This document shows, piece by piece, positions 37,760 through 45,942 of a DNA stretch of 64,000 nucleotides. Both the position numbers and the translations under genes were made by a program. The notes beneath the pieces are model-generated. The model did not search any database. It was not told where the DNA came from and saw nothing but the letters and a program-made list of their open reading frames with translations. Source of the stretch: Dyella sp. SG609 (lineage in GTDB: Bacteria; Pseudomonadota; Gammaproteobacteria; Xanthomonadales; Rhodanobacteraceae); the NCBI RefSeq assembly GCF_012275375.1, contig NZ_JAAZQJ010000012.1:1-64000 (forward strand). Reading direction: 5' to 3'. How positions within the stretch are numbered: the stretch's first letter is position 1; each line of letters begins with the position of its first letter.

Positions 37760-38713
37760 TTACAGCCGTGCCGCCAGCATCGCCTCCAGCTTGCGCTGGT
37801 CGGCGGCGAATTTGCGGATGCCGTCGGCGAGTTTCTCCGTCGCCATCGCATCCTCGTTGTGGCCCCAGCGGAACCCCGCCTCATCCAGCGCCGGCACGCG
37901 CGCCTCGCGCTTGCCGTCGTCCTGCAGCGCGCGCGGCAGCGGTTCGCTGGTGGCTTCCAGCTTCTCCAGCAGATCGGGGCTGATGGTCAGGCGGTCGCAG
38001 CCGGCCAGCGCCTGGATCTGGCCGATATTGCGGAAGCTCGCGCCCATCACCACGGTGTCGAAGCCGTGCTGCTTGTACCAGCCGTAGATGCGCCGCACCG
38101 ACTTCACGCCCGGGTCTTCTTCCGGCGCGTAGGTCTTGGTCGCGGTGTTGGCGACGTACCAGTCCATGATGCGGCCGACGAAGGGCGAGATCAGGTACAC
38201 GCCGGCCTCGGCGCAGGCCACCGCCTGCTCGAACGAGAACAGCAGGGTGAGGTTGCACTGGATGCCGCGGCGTTCCAGCGTCTCGGCGGCGCGGATGCCT
38301 TCCCAGGTGGAGGCGATCTTGATCAGGATGCGCTCGCGCTTCACGCCGGCCGCTTCGTACAGGCCGATCAGGCGCTCGGCCTTGGCGATGGTGGCGTCGG
38401 TGTTGAAGGAAAGGCGCGCGTCCACTTCGGTGGACACGCGGCCCGGCACCAGCTCGGAAATCTTGCGGCCGGCGGCGACCGAGAGGTAATCGCCGGCGTC
38501 CACCAGCTGGCGTTCGCGCGAGCCGCTCTGGGCCTTGGCCCACTGCACGGCTTCGTCGATCAGCGGCGCATAGGCCGGCAGCTCGGTCGCCTTCAGCAGC
38601 AGGGAGGGATTGGTGGTGGCGTCCACCGGGCGATAGCGGGCGATCGCCTCGATGTCGCCGGTGTCGGCGACCACGGTGGTGTACTGGCGCAGCTGTTCGA
38701 GTTGGTTGGACAC
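37760..38713 (-). CDS. tal: Transaldolase
   Basis: The product is 317 residues, the TalB-type length. It transfers a dihydroxyacetone unit between sugar phosphates in the non-oxidative pentose phosphate pathway. [13 protein letters not shown], the Schiff-base lysine in [23 protein letters not shown] and [11 protein letters not shown] are all family motifs. The start codon is GTG at 38713 with only a weak upstream site. A type II NADH dehydrogenase gene ends 63 bases upstream on the same strand. Confidence 0.96.
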   Translation of the reverse strand: MSNQLEQLRQYTTVVADTGDIEAIARYRPVDATTNPSLLLKATELPAYAPLIDEAVQWAKAQSGSRERQLVDAGDYLSVAAGRKISELVPGRVSTEVDARLSFNTDATIAKAERLIGLYEAAGVKRERILIKIASTWEGIRAAETLERRGIQCNLTLLFSFEQAVACAEAGVYLISPFVGRIMDWYVANTATKTYAPEEDPGVKSVRRIYGWYKQHGFDTVVMGASFRNIGQIQALAGCDRLTISPDLLEKLEATSEPLPRALQDDGKREARVPALDEAGFRWGHNEDAMATEKLADGIRKFAADQRKLEAMLAARL

Positions 38714-38776
38714 GAGCGGAATCCGTCTGGGGGAACGAGGTATTGTCGCCGCCCGGCGGCGCCGGGCAAAGCGCGC

Positions 38777-40063
38777 TCAGCTTTCGTCTGTGCCGCCGGA
38801 TCGGCGGGTATCGGAGCCGGTGACGATGCGCGCATGGCGCTGGTAGGTCCAGTACGACCAGGCCCAGTCCAGCAGCACCACCAGGCGGTTGCGGAAGCCG
38901 ATCAGGAAATACACGTGGGCCACCAGCCACACCCACCAGGCCAGCACGCCCGACAGCTTCACCCGCCCGAACTGCGCCACCGCCGACAGCCGGCCGATGG
39001 TGGCCAGCGTGCCGTCGTCGCGGTAGCGGAACGGTGCGGGTGCGGCGCGGCCGCCGAGGCGCGCCAGGATCGCGTCCGCCACGTAGCGGCCCATCTGCTT
39101 GGCGGCCGGCGCGATGCCGGGCACCGGCTTGCCGTCGGCCTGGGTGACGCTGGCCAGGTCGCCGACGACGAACACCTCCGGGTGACCCGGCACGGCCAGC
39201 TCCGGCGTCACCAGCACGCGGCCGGCGCGGTCCAGCGGCACGCCGAGGTGCTGGCCCAGCGGCGAGGCGGCGACGCCGGCCGCCCATAGCACGGTGCGCG
39301 AGGCCAGCGTCTCGTTGCCGAGCTGCACGCTGTCGCTGCCGATCGCGGTAACGGCGGTATCCGTGCGCACCTGCACGCCGAGTTTCTCCAATTGCTTGCG
39401 CGCCTTCGCCGACAGCTCCGGCGCGAACGCCGGCAGCACGCGCGGCCCCGCTTCCACCAGCAGGATGTTCGCCTGGCGCGGATCGCTGCGGCGGAATTCG
39501 CGCGGCAGCGTGTGGCGCGCGATTTCCGCCAGCGTGCCGGCCAGCTCCACGCCGGTGGCGCCGCCGCCGACCACCACGAAATTGAGCCAGGCCTGGCGCC
39601 GCGCCGGCTCGTCCTCGCGCTCGGCATGCTCGAAGGCGAGCAGCACGCGGCGGCGGATGGCGAAGGCGTCGTCCAGCGTCTTCAGGCCCGGCGCGTGGCG
39701 GGCCCAGTCGTCATGGCCGAAGTAGGCGTGCGTGGCGCCGGTGGCGACGATCAGATAGTCGTAGTCGAGCGGGCCTTGCGCGAGCAGCACACGCTTATGG
39801 GCCAGGTCGATGCCCTGCGCTTCGTCCAGCAGCACGGTGACGTTCCGCTGCTTGCGCAGGATCTGCCGCAGCGGCGCGGCAATGGACGGTGCGGAAAGAC
39901 CCGCCGTGGCGACCTGGTAAAGCAGGGGCTGGAACAGATGGTGGTTGCGCCGGTCGACCAGGGTGACGCGGAGCGAGGCGTCGTCGAGCCGGTGCGCGGC
40001 GGCCATGCCGCCGAAACCGCCGCCGAGGATGACGATGTGCGGCCGGGGGTCGGGCTGTGACAT
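38777..40063 (-). CDS. ndh: Type II NADH dehydrogenase (FAD-dependent)
   Basis: The product is 428 residues. The FAD-binding GGGFGGMAAAHRL follows the first strand, and the NADH-binding motif is VVGGGATGVELAGTL. The second FAD contact is EVFVVGDLASVTQ, and AKQMGRYVADAI matches the quinone-site helix of NDH-2 enzymes. The C-terminal hydrophobic segment (LAWWVWLVAHVYFLIGFRNR) would attach it to the inner membrane. It passes electrons from NADH to quinone without pumping protons. The exact subfamily cannot be fixed, so the symbol is by function. Confidence 0.85.
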   Translation of the reverse strand: MSQPDPRPHIVILGGGFGGMAAAHRLDDASLRVTLVDRRNHHLFQPLLYQVATAGLSAPSIAAPLRQILRKQRNVTVLLDEAQGIDLAHKRVLLAQGPLDYDYLIVATGATHAYFGHDDWARHAPGLKTLDDAFAIRRRVLLAFEHAEREDEPARRQAWLNFVVVGGGATGVELAGTLAEIARHTLPREFRRSDPRQANILLVEAGPRVLPAFAPELSAKARKQLEKLGVQVRTDTAVTAIGSDSVQLGNETLASRTVLWAAGVAASPLGQHLGVPLDRAGRVLVTPELAVPGHPEVFVVGDLASVTQADGKPVPGIAPAAKQMGRYVADAILARLGGRAAPAPFRYRDDGTLATIGRLSAVAQFGRVKLSGVLAWWVWLVAHVYFLIGFRNRLVVLLDWAWSYWTYQRHARIVTGSDTRRSGGTDES

Positions 40064-40166
40064 CGGGGGAAGCTCGTTGGGAGAGGGGCGCCGCGTATTT
40101 TACCGGGCCGATCCCGCTCAGTACGCGATTGCGGCTGGCCGTTTCCTCAATCTCTCAAAGCTAGAG

Positions 40167-40293
40167 CCTTCTCCCTCCGGGAGAAGGTGCCGGCAGGCGG
40201 ATGAGGGTTCGGTCGGAGCGGTGCACATCACTCTTGCGCTCCGCCCGCACCCTCACCCCAACCCCAACCCCTCTCCCGATGGGAGAGGGGCTT
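40167..40293. repeat. Paired palindromic repeat, family C, shorter diverged copy
   Basis: It has the family C ends (CTTCTCCCTCCGGGAGAAGG and CCTCTCCCGATGGGAGAGGG), but the centre is shorter and different. It ends just before the 3' end of priA. Confidence 0.8.
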
Positions 40294-40308
40294 CAGGTTC
40301 CGGCACGC

Positions 40309-42489
40309 TCAGTACAGATCCACCGGATCCACATCCAGCGACCAGCGCACCCGCCGCGCCGACGGCAGTGCCGACAAACCACGCGCCCACGGCCGCAGCG
40401 CCGCGTGCAGGACCGCGCGGCTGCCCGCCTCGACCAGCAATTGCCCGCGATGGCGCCCCGCGCGCAGCGGCATCGGCGCGGGCATCGGGCCGGCGATGCC
40501 CAGTTCCGCCTGCGCGGCCGGTTCCAGCGTGCCGCGTGCTTCGCGCAGGAAGGCGTCCACGTGTTCGCGCTGGTGCGCATCGGCGCGCAGCAGCACCTGG
40601 TGCATGTACGGCGGCAGTTGCACTGCCTGGCGTTCGGCCAGCAGTTCCTTCGCCGCGGCGGCGTAGCCCTGCGCCAGCAGCTGGCGTAGCAGCGGGTGTT
40701 CCGGGTGGTGGGTCTGCAGGATCACCCGGCCGGGTTTGCTGGCGCGGCCGGCGCGCCCGGCCACCTGCACGATCAGCTGCGCGAGCCGCTCGCTGGCGCG
40801 GAAATCCACGCTGTGCAGGCCTTCGTCCACGCCGACGATGGCGACCAGGGTGAGATTGGGCAGGTCGTGGCCCTTGGCCAGCATCTGCGTGCCGACCAGG
40901 ATCGCCGGGCCGTCGCCGCGCAGGCGCTCGAGCAGTTCGTCGAAGGCGTCGCGGCGGCGCGTGGTCTCGCGGTCGATGCGCAGTACGGGCACATCCGGAA
41001 AGCGCGCGCTGAGCGCTTCTTCCAGGCGCTCGGTGCCCTGGCCTTGCGGCTTGAGGTCCGGTGCGCCGCAGGAGGAGCAGTGCTCGGGCAGGCGTGTGTG
41101 GTAGTCGCAGTGATGGCAGATCAGCTGGCGCCGGCCCGCGTGCAGGGTGAGCGGGTGTTCGCAGCGCGGGCATTCGGCATGCCAGCCGCACTGATGGCAC
41201 AGCAGCACCGGCGCGTAGCCGCGGCGGTTGCGGAACACCAGCGCCTGCTCGCCGCGCGCGATGGTGTCGGCCACCGCGCTCAGCAGGGTGGGCGACAGGC
41301 CGTGCTCCAGCCGCTGCGCGCGCATGTCCACGATCTGCACCTGCGGCGGGCGGATCGCGCCGGGCCGCGCGCGCAGATGCAGGGCGCGGTAGCGGCCGGC
41401 GTCCACGTTGGCCAGCGATTCCAGCGAAGGCGTGGCCGAACCCAGCAGCACCGGCACGCCCAGCGCGCGGCCGCGCAGCAGGGCCAGGTCGCGCGCGTGG
41501 TAGCGGAAGCCTTCCTGCTGCTTGTAGGCGCCGTCGTGTTCCTCGTCGACCACGATCAGCCCGGCGCGCGGCAGCGGCGTGAACACCGCCGAGCGCGTGC
41601 CCAGGATCACCCGCGCCTCGCCGTCGCGCGCGCGCAGCCAGGCGCGCGCGCGGTCGCCTTCGGCGAGGTTGGAATGCAGCACTTCCACCGGCACGCCCAG
41701 GCGTTCGCGCACGCGGCGCACGGTCTGCGGGGCCAGGCCGATTTCCGGCACCAGCAGCAGGGCCTGCTTGCCCTGCGCGATCACCTGTTCGATCAGCGCC
41801 AGGTACACCTCGGTCTTGCCGCTGCCGGTGACGCCGTCGAGCAGGAAGGGCTGGAAGCGGCCCAGTTCCGCGCTTACCGCCTCCACCGCGGCCTGCTGTT
41901 CGGGACTGAGCGCCGGCGGCGCGACGGCGGGCTGCGGCGCGGTATCGGCTGCGCGGCGCACGCGTTCGATCAGGCCCGCGGTGGCGAGCCGGCGCGCGGC
42001 CTCGCGCCAGTCCGGCAGGCGTTCGTGCAGTTCGCCGGCGCCGAGCGGCGCGGCGGCCAGGGTTTCCAGCAGGCGCCGGCTGCCGCCCTTGCGGCTGCCG
42101 GCATCCAGCGCGCTGCGGCCGGCGACGGTCAGCGCCCAGACTTCTTCATGCGTGTCGGGCAGCGGCTTGTCTTCGCGCAGCGCCAGCGGCAAGGCGTTGG
42201 CGTAGGCCTCGCCGGGCGCGCCCAGCCAGTAGTCGGCGGCCCAGGCCAGGGTCTTCATCAGTTCCGCGTCGAGCAGCGGAGTTTCGTCCAGCAGCCGCAG
42301 CACGCGTTTCAGGCGCGCGCCGCCCAGGGTGGATTCGACATCCGTTTCCACCACCACGCCCACCGCCTTGCCGCGCCCGAACGGCACCAGCACCCGGCTG
42401 CCCGCCTGCGCCTCGCCGGCCGCCGGCGGCAGGTAGTCGAACAGGGTGGGCAGGGGCACCGGCAGGGCGACGCGCAGGACGGAGGGCAT
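40309..42489 (-). CDS. priA: Primosomal replication-restart helicase PriA
   Basis: The product is 726 residues. The N-terminal DNA-binding domain is followed by the helicase core with Walker A GVTGSGKTE, DEEH (VVDEEHDGAYKQQEGFRYHA) and GSATPSLES. A zinc-binding insertion has four CxxC-type pairs (LCHQCGWHAECPRC; ICHHCDYHTRLPEHCSSCG). The C-terminal helicase domain has VGTQMLAKGHD and QVAGRAGR. It reloads the replisome at stalled forks. GAGGA lies before the ATG. Upstream lies a 500-base region with paired DnaA boxes. Confidence 0.96.
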   Translation of the reverse strand: MPSVLRVALPVPLPTLFDYLPPAAGEAQAGSRVLVPFGRGKAVGVVVETDVESTLGGARLKRVLRLLDETPLLDAELMKTLAWAADYWLGAPGEAYANALPLALREDKPLPDTHEEVWALTVAGRSALDAGSRKGGSRRLLETLAAAPLGAGELHERLPDWREAARRLATAGLIERVRRAADTAPQPAVAPPALSPEQQAAVEAVSAELGRFQPFLLDGVTGSGKTEVYLALIEQVIAQGKQALLLVPEIGLAPQTVRRVRERLGVPVEVLHSNLAEGDRARAWLRARDGEARVILGTRSAVFTPLPRAGLIVVDEEHDGAYKQQEGFRYHARDLALLRGRALGVPVLLGSATPSLESLANVDAGRYRALHLRARPGAIRPPQVQIVDMRAQRLEHGLSPTLLSAVADTIARGEQALVFRNRRGYAPVLLCHQCGWHAECPRCEHPLTLHAGRRQLICHHCDYHTRLPEHCSSCGAPDLKPQGQGTERLEEALSARFPDVPVLRIDRETTRRRDAFDELLERLRGDGPAILVGTQMLAKGHDLPNLTLVAIVGVDEGLHSVDFRASERLAQLIVQVAGRAGRASKPGRVILQTHHPEHPLLRQLLAQGYAAAAKELLAERQAVQLPPYMHQVLLRADAHQREHVDAFLREARGTLEPAAQAELGIAGPMPAPMPLRAGRHRGQLLVEAGSRAVLHAALRPWARGLSALPSARRVRWSLDVDPVDLY

Positions 42490-42534
42490 GGCGATCCTCA
42501 GGGCGGGCCAGTGTAACGGCCGTGCGCCATCGAC

Positions 42535-42625
42535 GTAGGTTGGGGTGAGCCGCAGGCGAACCCCAACGTGGCGCGGCGCATGAAGGTGCCGGTGTCGGGG
42601 GTCGCCTGCGGCTCACCCCAACCTG
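42535..42625. repeat. Paired palindromic repeat, family B, inverted doublet
   Basis: GTAGGTTGGGGTGAGCCGCA opens the left arm, and the right arm ends CTCACCCCAACCTGCG. The two are inverse copies separated by about 26 bases. Confidence 0.85.
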
Positions 42626-42703
42626 CGCCTTCGTTTTCGGCCCCCTGCTGGCCCCCCGTCGAGAAGTCCCCCCTAAGTAGCTCTGTGAAGGGGAAAATCT
42701 GGC

Positions 42704-42737
42704 TTATCCACAAGAGCTGTGGATAAGTCTGTGGATG
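42704..42737. promoter_or_regulatory. Inverted pair of perfect DnaA boxes plus a weaker third
   Basis: TTATCCACA at 42704-42712 and TGTGGATAA at 42718-42726 are both exact consensus DnaA boxes in inverted orientation with a five-base spacer. A TGTGGATG at 42731-42737 resembles a third. The site is about 215 bases upstream of the priA start. Confidence 0.8.
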
Positions 42738-42879
42738 CGCCGGGGAAGGGTGCCCTCAAAGCCAGAAAAATCGGACTTTGCGACGTGCTGTCGAACTTTT
42801 AGCCAACTTGTAATGCAGTGTATATTCAATGACTTACAGGGGCCGCTCGGCTGGTGTTCATCCAATTGACATAGCCGTG

Positions 42880-42893
42880 GTCAATCTATTGAC
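42880..42893. promoter_or_regulatory. GTCAAT-CT-ATTGAC palindrome with an extra half-site
   Basis: GTCAAT and ATTGAC form a six-base inverted repeat with a two-base spacer. A further TTGAC half-site is at 42866-42870. It looks like a dimer-binding operator; the binding protein is unknown. Confidence 0.45.
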
Positions 42894-42971
42894 AGTCCTG
42901 TGATGCTGTGCAAAACCCTCGCTGGCGCGATTCTGGCAGGGCTCGATGCGTCGGCCACTGCCCGGTTTCGC

Positions 42972-42987
42972 TGTGATGTGCATCACA
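42972..42987. promoter_or_regulatory. CRP/Clp-type binding site
   Basis: TGTGATGTGCATCACA matches the CRP consensus TGTGA-N6-TCACA exactly. Xanthomonads use Clp with a similar site. It lies 19 bases beyond the stop of the gene at 43006 and about 480 bases upstream of priA, so its target is unclear. Confidence 0.6.
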
Positions 42988-43005
42988 AAATACCCGCCTA
43001 TTGCT

Positions 43006-44235
43006 TCAGTGCACCGCGCCCATCATCAAGGCGCTTACCAGGGCGAATCCGAGCAACCAGGTGTAACACCAGCCGATCACCAGGTACTTCAGCACGGTCA
43101 TGAACCAGCCCTGCCGGTAGACCCGTTTCTGCATCAGCAGCAGGTACACCGGCGCCCATATCGCCAGGGCGAATTCCACCCAGCCCAGCACGCTGCCGGC
43201 CCAGGCCGCATGCGGCGCGATCCAGGACTTGAGCAGCGCCAGCAGCACCCACAGCAGCACCGTGGCGAACAGGAAGGCGTGGCTGTGCAGCGCCACGATC
43301 AGGTGCTCCATATAGAGCCGGCGCTTGAACAGGTAGAACAGCTTCAGCAGCAGGGCGAAGGCCGGCATCAGCACGAACATGGTCTGCGGCAGGGCGCCGA
43401 AGATGCCGGCCTTGAAGCGCTCGGCGGCCTGTTCGTGCACTTCCGGGTCGGAACTCTTCCAGCCCCGGATATTGGCGCGCAGGTTGGCGGCGGCGTGGGC
43501 CAGCCGCGCATTCATGAATTCGGGCAGCCAGGAGACGCGGGTGTTGGCCGGCTTGTCCAGCCAGTCTTCCGCTTCCACGTCGTCGTCCTTGGCGACGCGG
43601 TGCCCGGCGCTGGAAGCGACGGCCGGCGCTGAGGACGCCGCCGCCGGTGCCTTGGCCGATGCCCCCGAGGCCGGCGCCGCCGCCCCATCGATGGTGGCGA
43701 TGCGCCGCTCGGCCTGCTTGCGCAGTTCCTTCTCGGCCTTGACCAGGCCGGCGTCGGCGCCGGGCACGTTGGCCACCGTCGCGCGGGCCTGCTGCAGGTT
43801 GGCCAACTGCTCGTCCAGAGCGTGGCGGACCTCGTCCGAGGTCTTCAGGTCGTCGAACTGGCGCCGGTCCACGTGCACGCCGGGCGCGAAATCCTTGCCG
43901 CGCGTCACCAGCGCGTCGACCGCGATATGGGTCAGGAAAAACGCCAGCAGGCACAGCACGAACATCAGCCGGAACGGCGGCACGTAGCGCTGGCGGCGCC
44001 CGGAGAAATATTCCAGGGTGAGGAAGCCCGGCCTGGTCATCAGCGGCGGCAAGGTGTGCAGCACGCGGCCGTCCACGTGGAGGAAGGTCTCCAGCGTGTC
44101 CTCGAACATGTGGTGCACCGGCTTGAGCACGGTGTGGATCGACTGCCCGCAGTGGTGGCAGAACTCGCCCTGCATGGCTGCCGTGCAATTGGCGCAATGC
44201 ACGCCGTCGTACGAGACGATGTCTTTCCCGCTCAC
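43006..44235 (-). CDS. DUF3667-like zinc-ribbon membrane protein
   Basis: The product is about 409 residues. A short N-terminal zinc ribbon (HCANCTAAMQGEFCHHCGQS, with two CxxC pairs) precedes a first membrane segment near residue 90 (FRLMFVLCLLAFFLTHI). A soluble Ala/Ser-rich, partly coiled region of about 150 residues follows, then four C-terminal membrane segments. DUF3667 proteins share the ribbon and the LEYFSGRRQRYVPPFRLMFV segment; their role is unknown. The start is GTG at 44235, with GGAGAGG five bases upstream and the ribbon starting soon after. Confidence 0.75.
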   Translation of the reverse strand: MSGKDIVSYDGVHCANCTAAMQGEFCHHCGQSIHTVLKPVHHMFEDTLETFLHVDGRVLHTLPPLMTRPGFLTLEYFSGRRQRYVPPFRLMFVLCLLAFFLTHIAVDALVTRGKDFAPGVHVDRRQFDDLKTSDEVRHALDEQLANLQQARATVANVPGADAGLVKAEKELRKQAERRIATIDGAAAPASGASAKAPAAASSAPAVASSAGHRVAKDDDVEAEDWLDKPANTRVSWLPEFMNARLAHAAANLRANIRGWKSSDPEVHEQAAERFKAGIFGALPQTMFVLMPAFALLLKLFYLFKRRLYMEHLIVALHSHAFLFATVLLWVLLALLKSWIAPHAAWAGSVLGWVEFALAIWAPVYLLLMQKRVYRQGWFMTVLKYLVIGWCYTWLLGFALVSALMMGAVH

Positions 44236-44310
44236 CTTGACCTCTCCCCTTGCAAGCGGGCGATCTTGGCATAAGAGCTTGACCGATAGCATCGCGCGGC
44301 CGCCCTCGCT

Positions 44311-44446
44311 CGTCATCCCGGCGCAGGCCGGGATCCAGTGGCGACAAGCTACGTACGGGCGAGGGCGTCGAAAGGCATGGCTCTTGAGCGTTACCGCGAA
44401 AACCCGACGGTATCGCCACTGGATCCCGGCCTGCGCCGGGATGACG
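44311..44446. repeat. Paired palindromic repeat, family A, copy 2
   Basis: CGTCATCCCGGCGCAGGCCG at the left and CGGCCTGCGCCGGGATGACG at the right form an inverted doublet around about 85 bases. An extra partial unit (ATGCGCCGGGATGAG) follows at 44451-44465. It sits between the divergent DUF3667 and MATE genes. Confidence 0.9.
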
Positions 44447-44507
44447 GATCATGCGCCGGGATGAGGGACCAAGAGCCTGTAGAATGCCCGGCCCTGGAGT
44501 CCCGCCT

Positions 44508-45890
44508 ATGTTTCTTTCCCCTTCCGATCGCGCCCGCGTGGCGCACGAGGTCGGCGCCACCGTCTCGCTCGCGGCACCCCTGATCCTGGCCCAGCTGGCC
44601 GCGGTGGGCACCAATGTGGTCGATGCCATGCTGGCCGGCCATTACTGCGCGCACGTGCTCGGCGCGGTCGCCGTCGGCGCCAGCATCTGGGCGCTGGCCA
44701 TCGTCAGCGGCATCGGCATGATGATGGCGGTGCCGCCTTCGGTGTCGCAGCTGGACGGCGCCGGCCGCCGCGGCGAAGTCGGCGCGGTGTTCCGCCAGGC
44801 GCTGTGGCTGGCGCTGGGCATGGGCGTGCTGCTGTGGTTCTTCGTGCGCCATGCCGGTCCGCTGATCGACCTGATCGGCGTGGACCCGGGCCTGCGCAAC
44901 GACGTGGTGGCCTTCCTGCATGCGATCAGCTGGGGTGCGCCCGCGCTCACCTGCTACTTCGCGCTGCGGGGTCTTTCCGAAGGCCTGTCGATGACCCTGC
45001 CGTCGATGTTCTTCGCCCTGGCCGGCCTGTGCGTGCTGGCGCCGCTGGGCTATGTGCTGATGTTCGGCAAGTTCGGCCTGGCGCCGCAGGGCGCGCGCGG
45101 CTGCGGCATCGCCACGGCCCTGGTGCTGTGGATGGAGATGCTGGGTTTCGCGCTGTACATCGCGCGCCACGGCAACTACCGCGGCCTGAACCTGGGCGAG
45201 CGCTTCGACCTGCCCGACCTCAGGCGCATCCGCGAGCTGCTGTCGATAGGCCTGCCGATGGCGATCACCTTGCTGGCCGAGGGCGGCCTGTTCGTGGCGG
45301 TGGCGCTGGCCCTGGGCACGCTGGGCGAAACCGTGGTGGCCAGCCACCAGGTGGCGCTGAACATCGCCTCGGTGTTCTTCATGATCCCGCTGGGCCTGGC
45401 CATGGCGATCACCGTGCGCGTGGGCAATGCGGTGGGCCGCGGCGACGCCGAGGGCGTGCGCTACGCCGGCTTCTGCGGCATCGGCCTGGCCGTGCTCACC
45501 CAGGTGGTCTCGGCCAGCCTGATGCTGGGCCTGCCGCACCTGATCGCCGCGCTGTACACCCGCGATGCGGCGGTGATCGCGCTGGCTACCCAGCTGATCG
45601 TGCTGGCCGGCGTGTTCCAGTTCTCCGACGGCATCCAGGTCGCCTCCAACGGCGCGCTGCGCGGCCTGAAGGACACCCGCTGGCCGATGGCGATGACGCT
45701 GTTCGCCTACTGGGTGATCGGCATGCCGTTCGGCTGGTGGCTGGCGTTCCGCCAGGGGCTGGGCGCGCGCGGCATGTGGATGGGGCTGGTGGCCGGGCTG
45801 AGCGTGGCGGCCATCCTCCTGTTCACCCGCTTCTGGCGCAATTCCCGGACCGAGCGCTGGCGCCGCACGACCCAAACTTCTCCCACATGA
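44508..45890 (+). CDS. MATE-family multidrug exporter
   Basis: The product is about 460 residues with twelve predicted membrane segments arranged as two six-helix halves. Motifs typical of the NorM branch are present: PLILAQLAAVGTNVVDAMLA, and QVALNIASVFFMIPLGLAMA in the second half. It would export cationic drugs or dyes in exchange for sodium or protons. The ATG at 44508 has GGAG eight bases upstream and gives the usual N-terminus; the reading frame upstream of it is repeat sequence. The next gene, sppA, starts 53 bases downstream. Confidence 0.9.
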   Translation: MFLSPSDRARVAHEVGATVSLAAPLILAQLAAVGTNVVDAMLAGHYCAHVLGAVAVGASIWALAIVSGIGMMMAVPPSVSQLDGAGRRGEVGAVFRQALWLALGMGVLLWFFVRHAGPLIDLIGVDPGLRNDVVAFLHAISWGAPALTCYFALRGLSEGLSMTLPSMFFALAGLCVLAPLGYVLMFGKFGLAPQGARGCGIATALVLWMEMLGFALYIARHGNYRGLNLGERFDLPDLRRIRELLSIGLPMAITLLAEGGLFVAVALALGTLGETVVASHQVALNIASVFFMIPLGLAMAITVRVGNAVGRGDAEGVRYAGFCGIGLAVLTQVVSASLMLGLPHLIAALYTRDAAVIALATQLIVLAGVFQFSDGIQVASNGALRGLKDTRWPMAMTLFAYWVIGMPFGWWLAFRQGLGARGMWMGLVAGLSVAAILLFTRFWRNSRTERWRRTTQTSPT

Positions 45891-45942
45891 CCTGTAAAGC
45901 CCGAGCGGTTACGCTGCCGCCGTCTTGTCGAGGAAAGTAAGC

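Larger units (their letters stand above)
42490..43005. other. priA upstream intergenic region
   Basis: About 515 bases without a gene, more AT-rich than its surroundings. From left to right it contains the family B repeat pair, the DnaA-box pair, an AT-rich TTGTAATGCAGTGTATATTC stretch, a cluster of TTGAC half-sites, and a CRP/Clp-type palindrome. All lie upstream of priA on its strand. Confidence 0.6.

Noticed and set aside
42498-42713. 71-codon minus-strand frame upstream of priA
   Set aside because: It runs through the family B repeat and the DnaA boxes and has no coding character.
42704-42737. Chromosomal origin oriC
   Set aside because: Only two or three DnaA boxes, no clear unwinding repeats and none of the usual origin genes (dnaA, dnaN, rpmH, parAB) nearby.
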